Assembly (NCBI GenBank): GCA_049999765.1
Contig: JBNGIQ010009616.1
Span: 57,134-86,738, forward strand
DNA from: Phaeoceros laevis
Taxonomy: Eukaryota > Anthocerotophyta > Anthocerotopsida > Notothyladales
Direction of reading: 5' to 3'
DNA: 29,605 nucleotides
The notes under the pieces were generated by a model. The model ran no database searches. It was not told the DNA's origin and saw only the letters and a list, made by a program, of their open reading frames with translations. The translations under genes were made by a program, and so were the position numbers. Positions within the stretch are counted from its first letter, which is position 1. Each line of letters opens with the position of its first letter. Shown one piece after another: positions 20,433 through 29,605 of the stretch.

Positions 20433-21055
20433 ACAAGCTGCGGACGAAGGAGTCCGGTGAGCCGACGGGGGAGGTGGTCCTCACCTTGAACAGCGAGCAG
20501 CAGCCCACGGAGGTGGTGACATGCTTCACGGTAACCTGCTGGGCGTGGTTGGGAAGCTGCGGAATGGCGACCTCGAGGAAATGGATTGCTTGATTGAAAG
20601 TTGTGACCAACCCCTGGACGGGACGTCGACCCGTGTGGTGAGCCTTTGCGTCCGGTCAGCCCAGGTCAGCCGCCTCAAGCTGGCCTAGTCTACATCAAGC
20701 AAGGTTTTGGTGATCACTGGGTTGTCCCGACAGCACTCCAAAGCATCCTTGGAAGGACTGTCCCTGGTAGTAGGTTACATGTCCACTGCAGCTGGCGTGG
20801 AGCCACATGTGGTGGACATCAAAGGGCAGGCTACGTACATGTACAGCTTCAACTAGTCCTGCCTGCAGCTGCCCATTGAAGCTCGCTCCATAATGTAGCA
20901 GCGTGAATTCATACTTCACGTTCACTGGTGAGTGGTACCAGCAGAGCTGTGAAGGCGAGGGGGCCGATAGCTCACGACGGGCTGCATCTCAGATCTACAT
21001 AGCATCGACCGGGTAAACCGATCGAGGGCCGTAGCCCTCTTGAAGGGATTTGATC
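20433..21055. other. Intergenic region between PPR and lectin-kinase genes
   Basis: Holds the 3' flank of the PPR gene and the 5' flank of the lectin kinase. Apart from a possible kinase relic at 20521-20688, nothing was recognised. Confidence 0.4.
20521..20688 (+). pseudogene. Possible receptor-kinase C-lobe relic
   Basis: A 55-codon frame contains LRNGDLEEMDCLIES, then LDGTSTRVVSLCVRSAQ. This resembles the end of plant receptor-kinase domains, where families read SGDLE.IVD..L.G.YD and then RVV.LA.RCA. The match is by eye and short. It could be a remnant of another kinase beside the lectin kinase, or chance. Confidence 0.3.
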
Positions 21056-23484
21056 ATGGGGCTTCCAATTTTTGTCAGCAGTGAAGACATTTGCAGGCCG
21101 CCTAGGCTTACGACGCCAATGCGATTGCAATTGGTAGCAAGGTTGACGATGATGCTTCTTGTTGTTGAGCAATTAGCGAGACGTGGAGGTACACTGGCAG
21201 TCAACATTTCCTTCCCTCCATTCAAGCATTTCTCCAACCCGGATTCGCAGCTAAAGTGCACAGGTTGGAGCTCTGATAAGGGAGTGAAGGAGGAGCAGTG
21301 GTGCAGCCTGAGGACATCATCAGACGACGGAGGCAACTCAGTTGTGCTCACTCCCAAGGCTGCGGATGGAAGGGACACATTCAACACCAGCTCCAGGATC
21401 ATGCACAACAAACCTGTGAGGTTTTACGATTCGTCCAGCGGTGAGGCTGCGTCTTTCAGCACCTTCATCTTCTCCATCAGCCGCGTCCAAGGCATTCCTG
21501 AGCTGGGTAGTGGCATGACCTTTCTCATCGCTCCCGACATGTCCACTCCCAGTGCGTCCTTTGCGGGAGATTTGGGGATGGTTGATACCCAAGCTTCCAC
21601 CTCCGGGGCCGCCGATACCCGCATTGTGGCCCTAGAGTTCGATACCTACCAAAGGTTATATACCGATCGCCTCCCTGCTCCACACTTGGGGCTCAACCTC
21701 AACAATCTCACCTCTGTGAACGCCACCTACCTATGGAACTCCACGGCATTCGCTGGGCAAAAGATTGCTGTGTGGGTAGACTACAGCGCACCACGTCAGT
21801 ACCTCGAGGTCCGTCTCCGGAATGTCACCAATGCCACCACTAGTCATGAGCTCCAGGGCGGTACCAATGGCCATGGGAAGGAGGGTTTGGAAAAGTTCAC
21901 AGGGGCCTCTTGCCAGCTGACAAGTCCCTTGTAGCAGTCAAGAGGGTTGGCCAACATTCCAGCCAAGGGGAAAGGGAATTCGTAGCCGAGGTGGGTAAGT
22001 AGTCGCTTGGTGAATGCATACATGCCTGAAGTTCAAGAACGTGCGGCAACCTTGATGCATGAATTCCATGTTCCTTCTTCTTAGCTATAGATAGATTCCT
22101 TGCAGGTAGACTTGCATTGACACTTGTAAGTTTGTGCAACCTCGCAACCAAATATGCCAACTCAGAAACTTCTGTGGCTTCCATGAACTTGGTTATAAAC
22201 TTGTGCAACAGGTAACAACAATCGGGAGACTTCGACACAAAAACCTGGTGCCCCTCAGGGGATGGTGCAAGAATGGGGATGAGCTGCTGTTGGCCTACGA
22301 GTACATGCCCAATGGAAGCTTGTACGACCATCTCTTCGCCTCCAGCTCATCAAGGAGCTGCACTGATGACGATGATGAGTCCAAGCTCAAGGCAGATGCA
22401 GTGATGATGCTAACTCCTCTGGCACCAACGGCTCAGCATCAGGCGGGGGTGCTGGCCTGGAACCACAGGTACAGGGCTCTCCAAGGAGTGGCGTCTGCAC
22501 TACACTATCTGCACGCAGAATGGGAGGAGCAGACCATCATCCACAGGGATGTCAAGTCCAGCAACGTCATGCTGGATGCCAACTGGAATGCCAGACTGGG
22601 GGACTTTGGCCTCGCCCGCTTGGTCGACAGGAACAAATCTGCCGCCACAGTCACCAGTGCTGCAGGTATCAGTTTTTATATACATTGCCAGGTGCCAGAT
22701 TAGTACCAGTTCCCATTATCTTGAACATTCGGGACGAAGCTCAAGGTTTAGATACCAATTCCTCATCTGGAGATCTCTTGCTTTTTGCTTTGAAGAAGCT
22801 CTTGTCTAACTTAGTTGGATTGCAATTGAGCCACTCTGACCTGTAGAAGAGAAACATGTGTCGATTGTTGCAGGAACTCGGGGGTACGTGGCACCTGAAA
22901 GCCTGTACACAGACAAAGTCAGTGCAGAGTCTGATGTCTTCAGCTACGGTGTGATGGCCCTGGAGGTCGCATCTGGGAGACGGCCCGTCGAGTGGCTCAG
23001 ACCATCTGAGCAAAAGTTTCTGGTGAACTGGATTTGGATGTTGAAGCAGGAAGGGAGGCTCTTGGATGCTGCAGATCCGCAACTGGCAGGTGAGTATGAC
23101 ACAGGGCAGATGAAAAATGTGATGAGCCTGGGGCTGCTGTGCTGTGCTGAGGAGCCTACACGCAGGCCTTGTATGAGACAAGTGAGCCAGTATTTGATCA
23201 CTGGCCATATCGATTTGCCGACCTCGCCTGAATGGATGCATATGCCGCCATTGAGCAACACCAGTGGAGCAGTGTCCTCGGCATCTGGTACCTGTGACAC
23301 TACTAGAAGTAAGCGATCATGTGCTGCCAAAAGCACAAGCAGCTCCACAAGTAGAGGCATGTCCTTGCCCACCAGACACTCCTCTCAAGCCACCAGTGCC
23401 TCTTCCTTTGGGTCGCGGCATGACACTTCCTCCACATCTTTCCAGCTGCCTGAGGTCACAACTGTGATCACGTCACAGTTGTGA
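21056..23484 (+). CDS. L-type lectin receptor-like kinase, frame broken between lectin and kinase parts
   Basis: The family normally senses signals at the plasma membrane through an outer legume-lectin domain, a membrane helix and an inner Ser/Thr kinase. Here the lectin frame (21056 to stop 21932-21934) has a possible signal peptide from the ATG at 21119 (LTMMLLVVEQLA), then ASFSTFIFSIS, ALEFDTY and HLGLNLNNL, and breaks off after WVDYSAPRQYLEVRL. The kinase follows in another frame: GGFGKVHRGLLP from 21880, VAVKRV, then exons 22212-22665 and 22874-23484 (introns 21991-22211 and 22666-22873). Kinase motifs are intact: HRDVKSSN, DFGLAR, GTRGYVAPE. The C-terminal strands of the lectin, the membrane helix and the juxtamembrane part are missing. 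An 85-nt intron (21795-21880 region) could join the frames but would not restore a helix. It is either a pseudogene or an assembly deletion. Confidence 0.8.
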
Positions 23485-23670
23485 CCTCCGGACGGTTATG
23501 GGTTCACATCTTCAACCAAACTTGCAATGTGCACGCCGCAAGAGCGGAAGTACCACCTCCATCCTCAGCCTCGTCGAGAAGCTGGACGGAAGTACTTGAC
23601 AGAAATCATTGTTTAAACTACCCTGTCAGCAGCTTGGATACAGAAAGTAGTCCTCGGGATTCAGCTTTGT

Positions 23671-23676
23671 AATAAA
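23671..23676 (+). terminator. Possible poly(A) signal AATAAA
   Basis: aataaa lies 187 bases after the lectin-kinase stop on the same strand, a reasonable place for a polyadenylation signal. Confidence 0.35.
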
Positions 23677-23728
23677 AGGCCTTTGTAGGCACAAAATTCA
23701 GCTATGCTTGCATTTCTCGAACAGGTAA

Positions 23729-23738
23729 NNNNNNNNNN
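23729..23738. other. Assembly gap (10 N) flanked by identical bases
   Basis: Ten N with aacaggtaa at 23720-23728 and again at 23739-23747. The two contig ends may simply overlap. Confidence 0.95.
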
Positions 23739-24211
23739 AACAGGTAACATCTAAAAGTGAGGACTTTGTTCTTTCAACAGTCAGCCCAGACGTCACTAGA
23801 TATTCAATACAGACGAGTGCAAACTGTGAGTCAAGTGAGGATTTGCTAGAAGCAGATCAAAGGCTGGGGCTATACGGCCTTGCCAGTATTCCTCACATCC
23901 ATTTCGGCTGCGGTCTCTGTAGGTGGAGACCGGTACCGACTTGGCCTTGATGTTGCAGGTAACTACACACGATGAGGACCTGAAAATCAGAAGCAACTGC
24001 ACGTTCTATGATCTTCAACCTTACCTCCGAGCAGAACACCATCAGCAAGCAATTACAGATCTGTCAAACTGCGCAAAGGGGTGACAAGTCTCAAACATAG
24101 GTCTGTGATAATACTTCCTCCAAGTATGTTGTTGTTGCAGCAAATCGCGGGAGACTAAGCCACTGCGGACAAAACGAATTCTGCTTTCACTATACGCATA
24201 ACTGAGATGAC

Positions 24212-24529
24212 TTATCCATCACAGCACAGAGTCTCCCTCATGTTGCGAAGCGATTGCAGGAACAGCCGCTGTGCTCGAAGCTGCCTGCCTTCCATGGTGC
24301 TCAAACTTTGCTGCTGCCCTAGTAACGTGTCCATCTCCTACCTGAGATTAGCATTCCGCAGCACAACGGCTGTTTGGTGAGTCTCAAATTGAAATGAAAA
24401 CAGTCGCCGTTTCTCTGCCTCGTCTGCAAGGTCCCACAGACCGAGGAGATCAACGCCTTTGACCGGTGCGATAGGCTGAACCTCACACCGCAGCATCTTG
24501 GAAGCACTGTGTTGGCTCTTACCCGGCAT
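24212..24529 (-). pseudogene. Unidentified reading frame with in-frame TAG
   Basis: From ATG at 24529 a 63-codon frame (including PVKGVDLLGLWDLADEAEKR and RNANLR) meets TAG at 24340-24338. It then continues in the same frame for 41 codons (EMDTLLGQQQSLSTMEG, RAQRLFLQSLRNMRETL) to TAA. Both parts look coding: charged, helical and rich in Leu/Gln/Arg. I recognise no family. The bases at the TAG read CTCAGGTAGGAG, which also contains a donor (CAG|GTAGGA) and an acceptor (GTAG|GAG), so exon ends at this point are possible. The reading frame is divergent from the AAR3-like gene. Confidence 0.35.
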
Positions 24530-24921
24530 TACAATTTTCAACACCTCACTGCAAAATAGCACCACACCAAGGAACCAACTCACCCAGACCGCCCCCCAAT
24601 GTACCGTAGTCTTTAAGGCGAAGACGGAACATTGAAGCCGTTCAAATCGCACAAGTGCATCCCGGCCTCGTGAGACTGGAAATGCGAAACCCGCTATGGA
24701 GGTGCCTAATAAACCCTAAACCTTTCCTCCCATCCTCCCACTCCGCCAAATTGACCACCAAGTGCCCAGAATGTGGCTGTTTCTTCAACGACGAGCGGCG
24801 TAATATGCTGGCTCGTCGTTGTCTGCACTCCCAGTCTGCGCCATGCGGACTACTACTTCGCGCCCTTGCTACCTATCTAGCGTCTGGCGCGTTTTGATCA
24901 GCGGTAGTTCCTTCGCTCGTC
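24530..24921. promoter_or_regulatory. Divergent interval upstream of the AAR3-like gene
   Basis: 392 bp between the AAR3-like ATG and the start of the minus-strand frame. It must contain the AAR3-like promoter and 5' UTR. No specific element was recognised. Confidence 0.35.
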
Positions 24922-27117
24922 ATGTTGTCCCTGCCAGCATCGCAGCCTCTTGTGAGGGGCAACCTAGATCCTTCTCGCATGTGGAAAATTTACGCTGAGT
25001 ACGCAGGTCTGGGCTGCTATCCCTCCCACCTCATCTTCTCTTGCACCGCAATTGCGAACCTGCTGCCTGCCACCTTGACAGTATGTCTGTTCCCTTCGCC
25101 CCTCCTTCTTGGGAAGTCCCCGCATGAACTTGCCAGACGAGGAATGGCTAATACCATCTCTTGCCGTTCATGAAAAATACCGCTGTCATTGCGTTCTGTG
25201 CTGGCTTGTTGTCTATGTAACAGTTGCTCATGTCGTTGTGGCGGAATGCAGATATTGCAGTTGCGGATGACGTACCCTACAAGAGTAAAGAGCGCCTGAA
25301 CGGGCTTTCTTCGTTTGCTGAAACTGAAGGTTTAACAGGGTACATATCTTCAATCTCCCTTGTCAAGTAGGTTTCATAATCTAGTTTTCTACGCAGGATC
25401 TCACTTTCATCTTTGAGTGCTTGTGGCTGCCTTGGTTGTTTCTTACCGTCCCCTTGTGGCACGTCCTGTGATTACCAGGCAGGCTGCGCTGGAAGGGCTG
25501 CGATGCTTACTCATGGATTTACAGGTGGTGGTACCACAGGGACTCTCTTGTCTTGAGCAGGCTAGAAGCTGGACTTGGTGAAGTTCTCGTGATTTGGTCT
25601 TGTTATTGAGAATATGGAAAGCACCGCTGAAAGAGAGTGCAGATAAAGCACTGCTGGACTTACGTAATGTTCCTATGCTCCGATCTGTGCAGCTTTTGGA
25701 TGCTCGACGCTTCTCTTTGTTCTACCGCTTTGTCTTCTTTATCTGTCGCGAAAAGGGGCAGAAAAATTTACGTGAGTTTCCGTCTATTATGTGGTGCCAA
25801 GAAGAACATGCTAATTAGCTCATTGCCCATTTTCCCGACGGTTCCTCCTGGCAGTATGGCAGCAACTGAGCTGGTAATCCAGCTTGTGACGTTGGAATGT
25901 GTGCAGCCGTCCATATTGCAGTAGGAGCCTGGAAACTTTCCCTGAGTGGGCGGTTCAGGTTGCTTGACCAATGGTGCGTCTTTGTGCAGGTAATTTTCCG
26001 TTTAAATTTTATTCCAGTCATGTCGGGTTGCAAGCTGAGTCTGTTAAAATGTTTTCACGTAAGTTCAATTGGTGCACCCACGTCTGCCCTCTCTTTGTGA
26101 AACACTGTTCTTGTGCTGTAGTATAGGGACATCAAAGACATGCGATTTCAGAGGACACATGGAGACAAGTGTTGGAATTCAGTCGCAGTGTGCATGAAGA
26201 TCTCAGTAACTATGATCCAGAAGGTGACTGTGGAGGTTCTGGATTCGTTACCTAGCCCTGCATGTCACACTCCCAGCATCATACCCACTGACCTGTTCTA
26301 TTCACTTATGCAGGTGCCTGGCCATGCCTGATCGATGATTTTGTTGACAGCATGTATAGGTGATTCTGAAAAAATTTCCAACCTTGCTGCTTTTTCATCA
26401 TTGCTAGTCATTCGCTACTGCCTTGAAGATGAGCTGTACTTGCATGTAAAATCCAGAGCAGTTCTGGTGGAGATATGTGGTCTCATGTTTGGTGGTTTTG
26501 GAATCAACAGAAAGGCGTCAAGTTCTGGACTCAAAGCATGTAAATCTTCAGCTTCTGAGGCAGAGTCCCTCTCAGCATTTGTTTCAGGGGATTCTTCTGG
26601 CACTGGAGGGGTCGGTTTAAAGACGTCCACTTTGCCAGGTGAGTTTCTTGATAATTGCCAGTGAGGAAGGAATTTTTGAAGTTCCTCCCTGTCTTTAGAG
26701 AGCTGCCAAGATGATCATCACTGGTTGTCTGCTGCCTCCGTGCTCCTTGTATATGACCCTTACCCACATGCAGCAGGTATGGCAGCATCAGCTGGCAGCA
26801 AAAGGAGGAGAAAGGATGCTAAAGATGAGGCTATCCAAGCTGAATCTGTAAACTGCATCGCGCAAAGGCTTGCGGAGATGCCAAGCCCCTTGTCGTGGAA
26901 GAGAATGCGATCGATTGGACCTTTAGTAGGAATGTTTGATCCCATGGAGGAAGTCACTTTGGACATGGAACAGGTGCAAGTCGATACTGAATGGGAGCTG
27001 CCTGGGAGCTCAAATCTGGTTGATGAGGTGACGGTAGTTTCTAGTTTCATGTGTAGCCATTTCTGCTGCAGCCCTAGCAAGCATTTTCTTGTGTCAAGTC
27101 GTGATTTGCATAGTTAA
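24922..27117 (+). CDS. DCUN1-domain neddylation factor, AAR3/DCN1-like, about 330 aa
   Basis: DCN1-type proteins help attach NEDD8/RUB to cullins; the plant AAR3 branch is linked to auxin response. I rebuilt nine exons in phase: 24922-25006, 25252-25339, 25479-25524, 25693-25771, 25907-25989, 26127-26223, 26314-26359, 26511-26638 and 26777-27117. Exons 3-7 carry the DCUN1 domain: QAALEGLRCLLMDLQ, RFSLFYRFVFFICREKGQKN, AVGAWKLSLSGRFRLLDQW, HAISEDTWRQVLEFSRSVHE, NYDPEGAWPCLIDDFVD. SKERLNGLSSFAE in exon 2 aligns without gaps to the AAR3 N-terminal half. Exon 8 is Ser-rich. Exon 9 has a basic SKRRRKDAK stretch, a possible nuclear signal, and ends at TAA 27115-27117. The acceptor of exon 2 (25252 or 25261) and that of exon 9 (26774 or 26777) are ambiguous but stay in frame. 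Exon 1 and the last 40 residues have the weakest support. Confidence 0.87.
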
Positions 27118-27955
27118 GTAGACAGAGCCGTCCTGATCAAGGCACTTCAGTAGCCGTTTTGTAAGTCCGTAGAGATTAGTAACTTTAGTTTGTGATTACG
27201 GCCAAAGAAAGATCATTTTAATTTGTCTTATTGCGGTGATGTGCAGTTCGGTCCCAGCATGCAGTGCTTTTTCAGTTGATGCTGCAATCTGAGGTTGTTT
27301 TGTCGTCATCAACTGTATCTGGTGGTTGCTGACAAAGGGTTGAATTGATTCAGGGTTTCCCGCGGCGGACTTAATGAAAGGGGCTCTGTCTTTCTTCTTG
27401 GTACTGGAGGTGTCCGCCCCAAGAATGGTTTGAACCAATCAGACCGAATACTGGAGTGGGATCCCTCCGAGAAGGATCATACTTTGTCGCTGGCCTCCTG
27501 CTCGAACGATCACGCTGCACGCCGCTGCACAATGAAATTCAAGCAGAAGGACCAGACCTTTGGAAGACGTGGAGAATGAAATATCTCCGGCACCCTGACC
27601 AATTCGGCGTAATTCAGCACTAAAATTTTCTCCAGGTACTTGCAAAGAGAAGCGCCATCGCCATTCATTCCCGCGAGAGGAGGTGCAAATACCGCGGTCA
27701 CCTGACATTCACAGGTTGTCCGTAGTTGCCGGATATTGCGTTGTTTTGTCCAGTGTATATCAATTTAGTAGTTCCTGTACCTTTCGTGAGACCAGAGTGC
27801 CTCGAACAGGTGGGGCATACTCACACCGCTTACGTAGTTGAGAGCGTGTGTGAATAAATTCCAATCGTTCACGCTGCCGGCCCAATCAAAATCATAATAC
27901 CACATCATACTTGGCATCCATCACCACCATATGCAACAAGCAACTATGACATCCA
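27118..27955. other. Intergenic region, no gene seen
   Basis: 3' flank of the AAR3-like gene, running into the transposase relic. Open frames here show no known domain. Confidence 0.5.
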
Positions 27956-27977
27956 TCAAGCAACTATGACATCCATC
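27938..27977. repeat. Tandem 20-bp duplication
   Basis: aagcaactatgacatccatc occurs at 27938-27957 and again at 27958-27977, at the 3' end of the transposase relic. Confidence 0.9.
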
Positions 27978-28750
27978 ACCCTCGGCAACAAGCAACTATG
28001 AAAGCCTTTCCTACAATAATAATCCACAAGATCCTTGTGAGGAGCAATTATGAGGATGTGACTCCCATCCACAGCACCAATTACGTAATCTATACCACGT
28101 AGTGCTTCAAAGTCATTGCCCAACTTCTTCATGCGTTCCGGGCTCAGCCATCTGATATAAGTGTCATGCAAAATCTCACGCACTGCTCTGCAAAACTCAA
28201 TCAAAACTCAATCACAATTCCCTGAAACACTTTGAGATGTCAATGCCATAAGTGTCAGCAATGCTTCTTAAAAAGTTACCACTAGCCAAACGTTGGAGAG
28301 ATATTGCAACCCGAACTTCTACCGGAAATACTTTTCCTCGCATTTGTGTCCTTGCTTTCCCAACATAGGGGCCAATTCACGGCAAAGATACTCAAAAGTA
28401 CACCTACTCATCCGCATACGAGCCTTGAACATCTCTGATGTGTATGATCCAAGCAATTGATTTCATACAAAACCTTGTGAACGGTCTATGACCCAAGCAC
28501 CGTGGGGATGCTTGACCGTCGCCCATCTTCTTCCATTAGTTCCAAGGCACATGCAGCTGAGGCCATGTATTGGTGCGCAAAGATTATAATGTCGGGAGTA
28601 AGAGACACGATCATGATGAACGCCATCGTGCCCATGATGAAAGCCACCCATGATGAAAGCCACCCACAATTGTCTAGTGTGAGAATCCATGGCCAGAGCC
28701 CTAGCCCAGGCAATGATGGCGAAGTAAGGAATGTTGTGAGTGAACGCTAG
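27956..28750 (-). mobile_element. Decayed PIF/Harbinger (HARBI1-like) transposase
   Basis: The minus strand carries, in order but in shifting frames: a helical N-terminal part (ALELMEEDGRRSS, DRSQGFV), MFKARMRMSRCTFEYLCREL (about 28431-28371), VRVAISLQRLASGNFLRSIA with YGIDISKCF, and an open 83-codon tail from 28204 with YIRWLSP, GIDYVIGAVDGSHI and DYYCRKGFHS. AVDGSHI holds one aspartate of the DDE catalytic set; the later catalytic part is missing because the frame ends in local tandem repeats. Several frameshifts and stops make it inactive. Terminal repeats of the parent element were not found. Confidence 0.8.
28632..28663. repeat. Tandem 16-bp duplication
   Basis: ccatgatgaaagccac occurs twice in a row, inside the 5' part of the transposase relic. 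Confidence 0.9.
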
Positions 28751-28784
28751 AGTGCTCAACGCATGAGCACTTGCGTAGCGTGAA

Positions 28785-28794
28785 GCACCCAAAC
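28785..28794. repeat. Left target-site duplication
   Basis: gcacccaaac, identical to 29106-29115 on the other side of the TIR element. Confidence 0.75.
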
Positions 28795-29105
28795 ATGGAT
28801 GGAAATTGACCGGTTTGAAAACGGTCATCCCAACCTGTTTGCCCCGGGTTTTGCACCGGGTTTTGCAGGTCAGTAACGTGTTAACATTTGACTTGCCTTA
28901 GTAAAAAATGACCTTTCAATCAGGTTTATGACCTTTTTCTCCCAAGGTAAACCGGTCAAGAGTATGAATTTGAACACTTCACTAATATGATTCTCTTCGT
29001 CTTTTAAAAAGGTCAAGGGTGTAATGTTGTAGGTAGTACCAAATTCTCAAAGCATAAAGCCGTACCTGCAAAACCCTTTTAGCAAACCGGTCGAATTTCA
29101 TTCAT
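28795..29105. mobile_element. Short non-autonomous TIR element (MITE-like), 311 bp
   Basis: The left end reads atggatggaaattgaccgg and the reverse complement of the right end reads atgaatgaaattcgaccgg; the match extends through gtttg, with a few differences and one indel. Further inside, gggttttgcaggt is shared by both arms, and the left arm repeats accgggttttgc in tandem. Perfect 10-bp direct repeats (gcacccaaac) lie immediately outside at 28785-28794 and 29106-29115, as expected for a target-site duplication. Inner copies of gacctttt or aaaaggtc and one more gaccggttt (as aaaccggtc near 28951) are present. No coding capacity. The 10-bp duplication suggests a Mutator-like rather than a Harbinger (3-bp) element. 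Confidence 0.75.
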
Positions 29106-29115
29106 GCACCCAAAC
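29106..29115. repeat. Right target-site duplication
   Basis: gcacccaaac, identical to 28785-28794. Confidence 0.75.
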
Positions 29116-29225
29116 CACACGAACGAAAAAAACCAGCGCTTACTCCATAACCATGATTACTTTCTTAGAAATACACGTACTAATATTTTAGTAATTCTAA
29201 CTTTCACCTTACGTGGGGCCCTTCG

Positions 29226-29300
29226 TTGTCAGGCGTGTGCAGGCCGGTGTGAACCCATGCCCCGTCGCCTGACAATCCCATGGCCACTGTGGCCATGGGA
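29226..29300. repeat. Two nested inverted repeats (possible hairpins)
   Basis: ttgtcaggcg at 29226-29235 is the exact reverse complement of cgcctgacaa at 29266-29275. Directly after it, tcccatggcca at 29276-29286 pairs exactly with tggccatggga at 29290-29300 around a 3-base loop. Confidence 0.85.
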
Positions 29301-29360
29301 GGGTGGTGTATATCTCACGCGCTTGCCTGGGAGGGTGGTGTATATCTCACGCGCTTGCCT
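29297..29360. repeat. Perfect 32-bp tandem duplication
   Basis: The unit starting gggagggtggtgtata and ending cgcgcttgcct occurs at 29297-29328 and 29329-29360 without a mismatch, and overlaps the arm of the preceding hairpin. Confidence 0.95.
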
Positions 29361-29605
29361 GTGGACCTGACACCTTGGCCTCGGTGTGAATTGGGCCTAA
29401 TGTGAAAGGTCTGAACTGTAGATAGTCCTAGTGTCTGAAAGAAACCAGGACCGAAGCTTACTGACAATAACCTGTTTGACAAGTCTTCTTAACCCTTAAG
29501 AGATCGGGGTTTCGAAACCCATGAAACATCTGTTACAAGGGCTCTTCGTGCCCGGGCGCCAAGCGCTTCAACGAATAGACTGGAAAACGCAGACGGGCCC
29601 GCCAT
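29361..29605. other. Window end, nothing recognised
   Basis: No gene, RNA or repeat was identified in the last 245 bases. Confidence 0.4.

Larger units (their letters stand above)
23485..24211. other. Intergenic region, 3' flank of lectin kinase
   Basis: Contains a possible poly(A) signal and a 10-N gap. Minus-strand frames around 23796-24002 show no recognisable domain. Confidence 0.4.

Noticed and set aside
20761-20860. GYMS followed later by YMYSF, resembling a receptor-kinase activation segment
   Set aside because: Only scattered identities, no APE or DFG nearby, and its order relative to the possible C-lobe relic is reversed.
24655-24897. Plus-strand frame with CPECGC, a possible zinc-binding pair
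   Set aside because: One CxxC alone, no partner cysteines at zinc-finger spacing, and it lies in the 5' flank of the AAR3-like gene.
25277-25462. Minus-strand frame with hydrophilic, coding-like residues (ESEILRRKLDYETYLTREIE)
   Set aside because: It lies antisense to exon 2 and intron 2 of the AAR3-like gene, whose plus-strand exons align in phase and without gaps to the family.
29505-29520. Palindromic gggtttcgaaaccc resembling a tRNA T-arm
   Set aside because: No matching acceptor, D or anticodon arms could be placed around it.

Overview
This looks like nuclear DNA of a land plant, read from a draft assembly (N runs at 560-569, 12384-12483 and 23729-23738). Genes have GT-AG introns of about 40-300 nt. 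The families are plant-like: PPR-DYW RNA-editing proteins, an L-type lectin receptor kinase and an AAR3-type DCUN1 protein. Two of the three PPR proteins end in the variant deaminase class known as DYW:KP (KKPA in place of the PG box, C-terminus GRP or DRP in place of DYW). By published family knowledge that class belongs to U-to-C ('reverse') organelle RNA editing in hornworts, ferns and some lycophytes, and is absent from seed plants. Together with short introns and high gene density this points best to a hornwort; a fern or non-Selaginella lycophyte is the alternative. This is inference.

Layout. 2-169: decayed Raf-like kinase piece. 170-1085: no gene, but a small relic resembling an exon of the next gene. 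1086-3459 (-): chromate-transporter family protein, seven exons rebuilt in frame. 4715-7945 (+): PPR-DYW:KP protein. 8194-8333: PPR relic. 8901-9865 (-): proteasome assembly chaperone 3-like, seven small exons. 10482-11969 (+): ABHD18/DUF2048 alpha/beta hydrolase, five exons. 12850-16279 (-): second PPR-DYW:KP protein. 17385-20432 (+): PPR protein with canonical DYW (PG and WW both present), divergent from the previous one. 21056-23484 (+): L-type lectin kinase with a frame break and no transmembrane segment. 24212-24529 (-): unidentified reading frame with an in-frame TAG. 24922-27117 (+): AAR3/DCN1-like neddylation factor, nine exons. 27956-28750 (-): decayed PIF/Harbinger transposase. 28795-29105: short terminal-inverted-repeat element with a perfect 10-bp target duplication. 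29226-29360: inverted and tandem repeat cluster.

The most notable content is the group of RNA-editing factors. Within about 16 kb there are two proteins predicted to convert U to C and one predicted to convert C to U. One protein of each type shares the same N-terminal WWD/PDF-like module, so the opposite-direction editors here look like relatives that differ in their catalytic domain. The other genes are ordinary housekeeping or signalling genes with no visible pathway link to the PPR genes or to each other.
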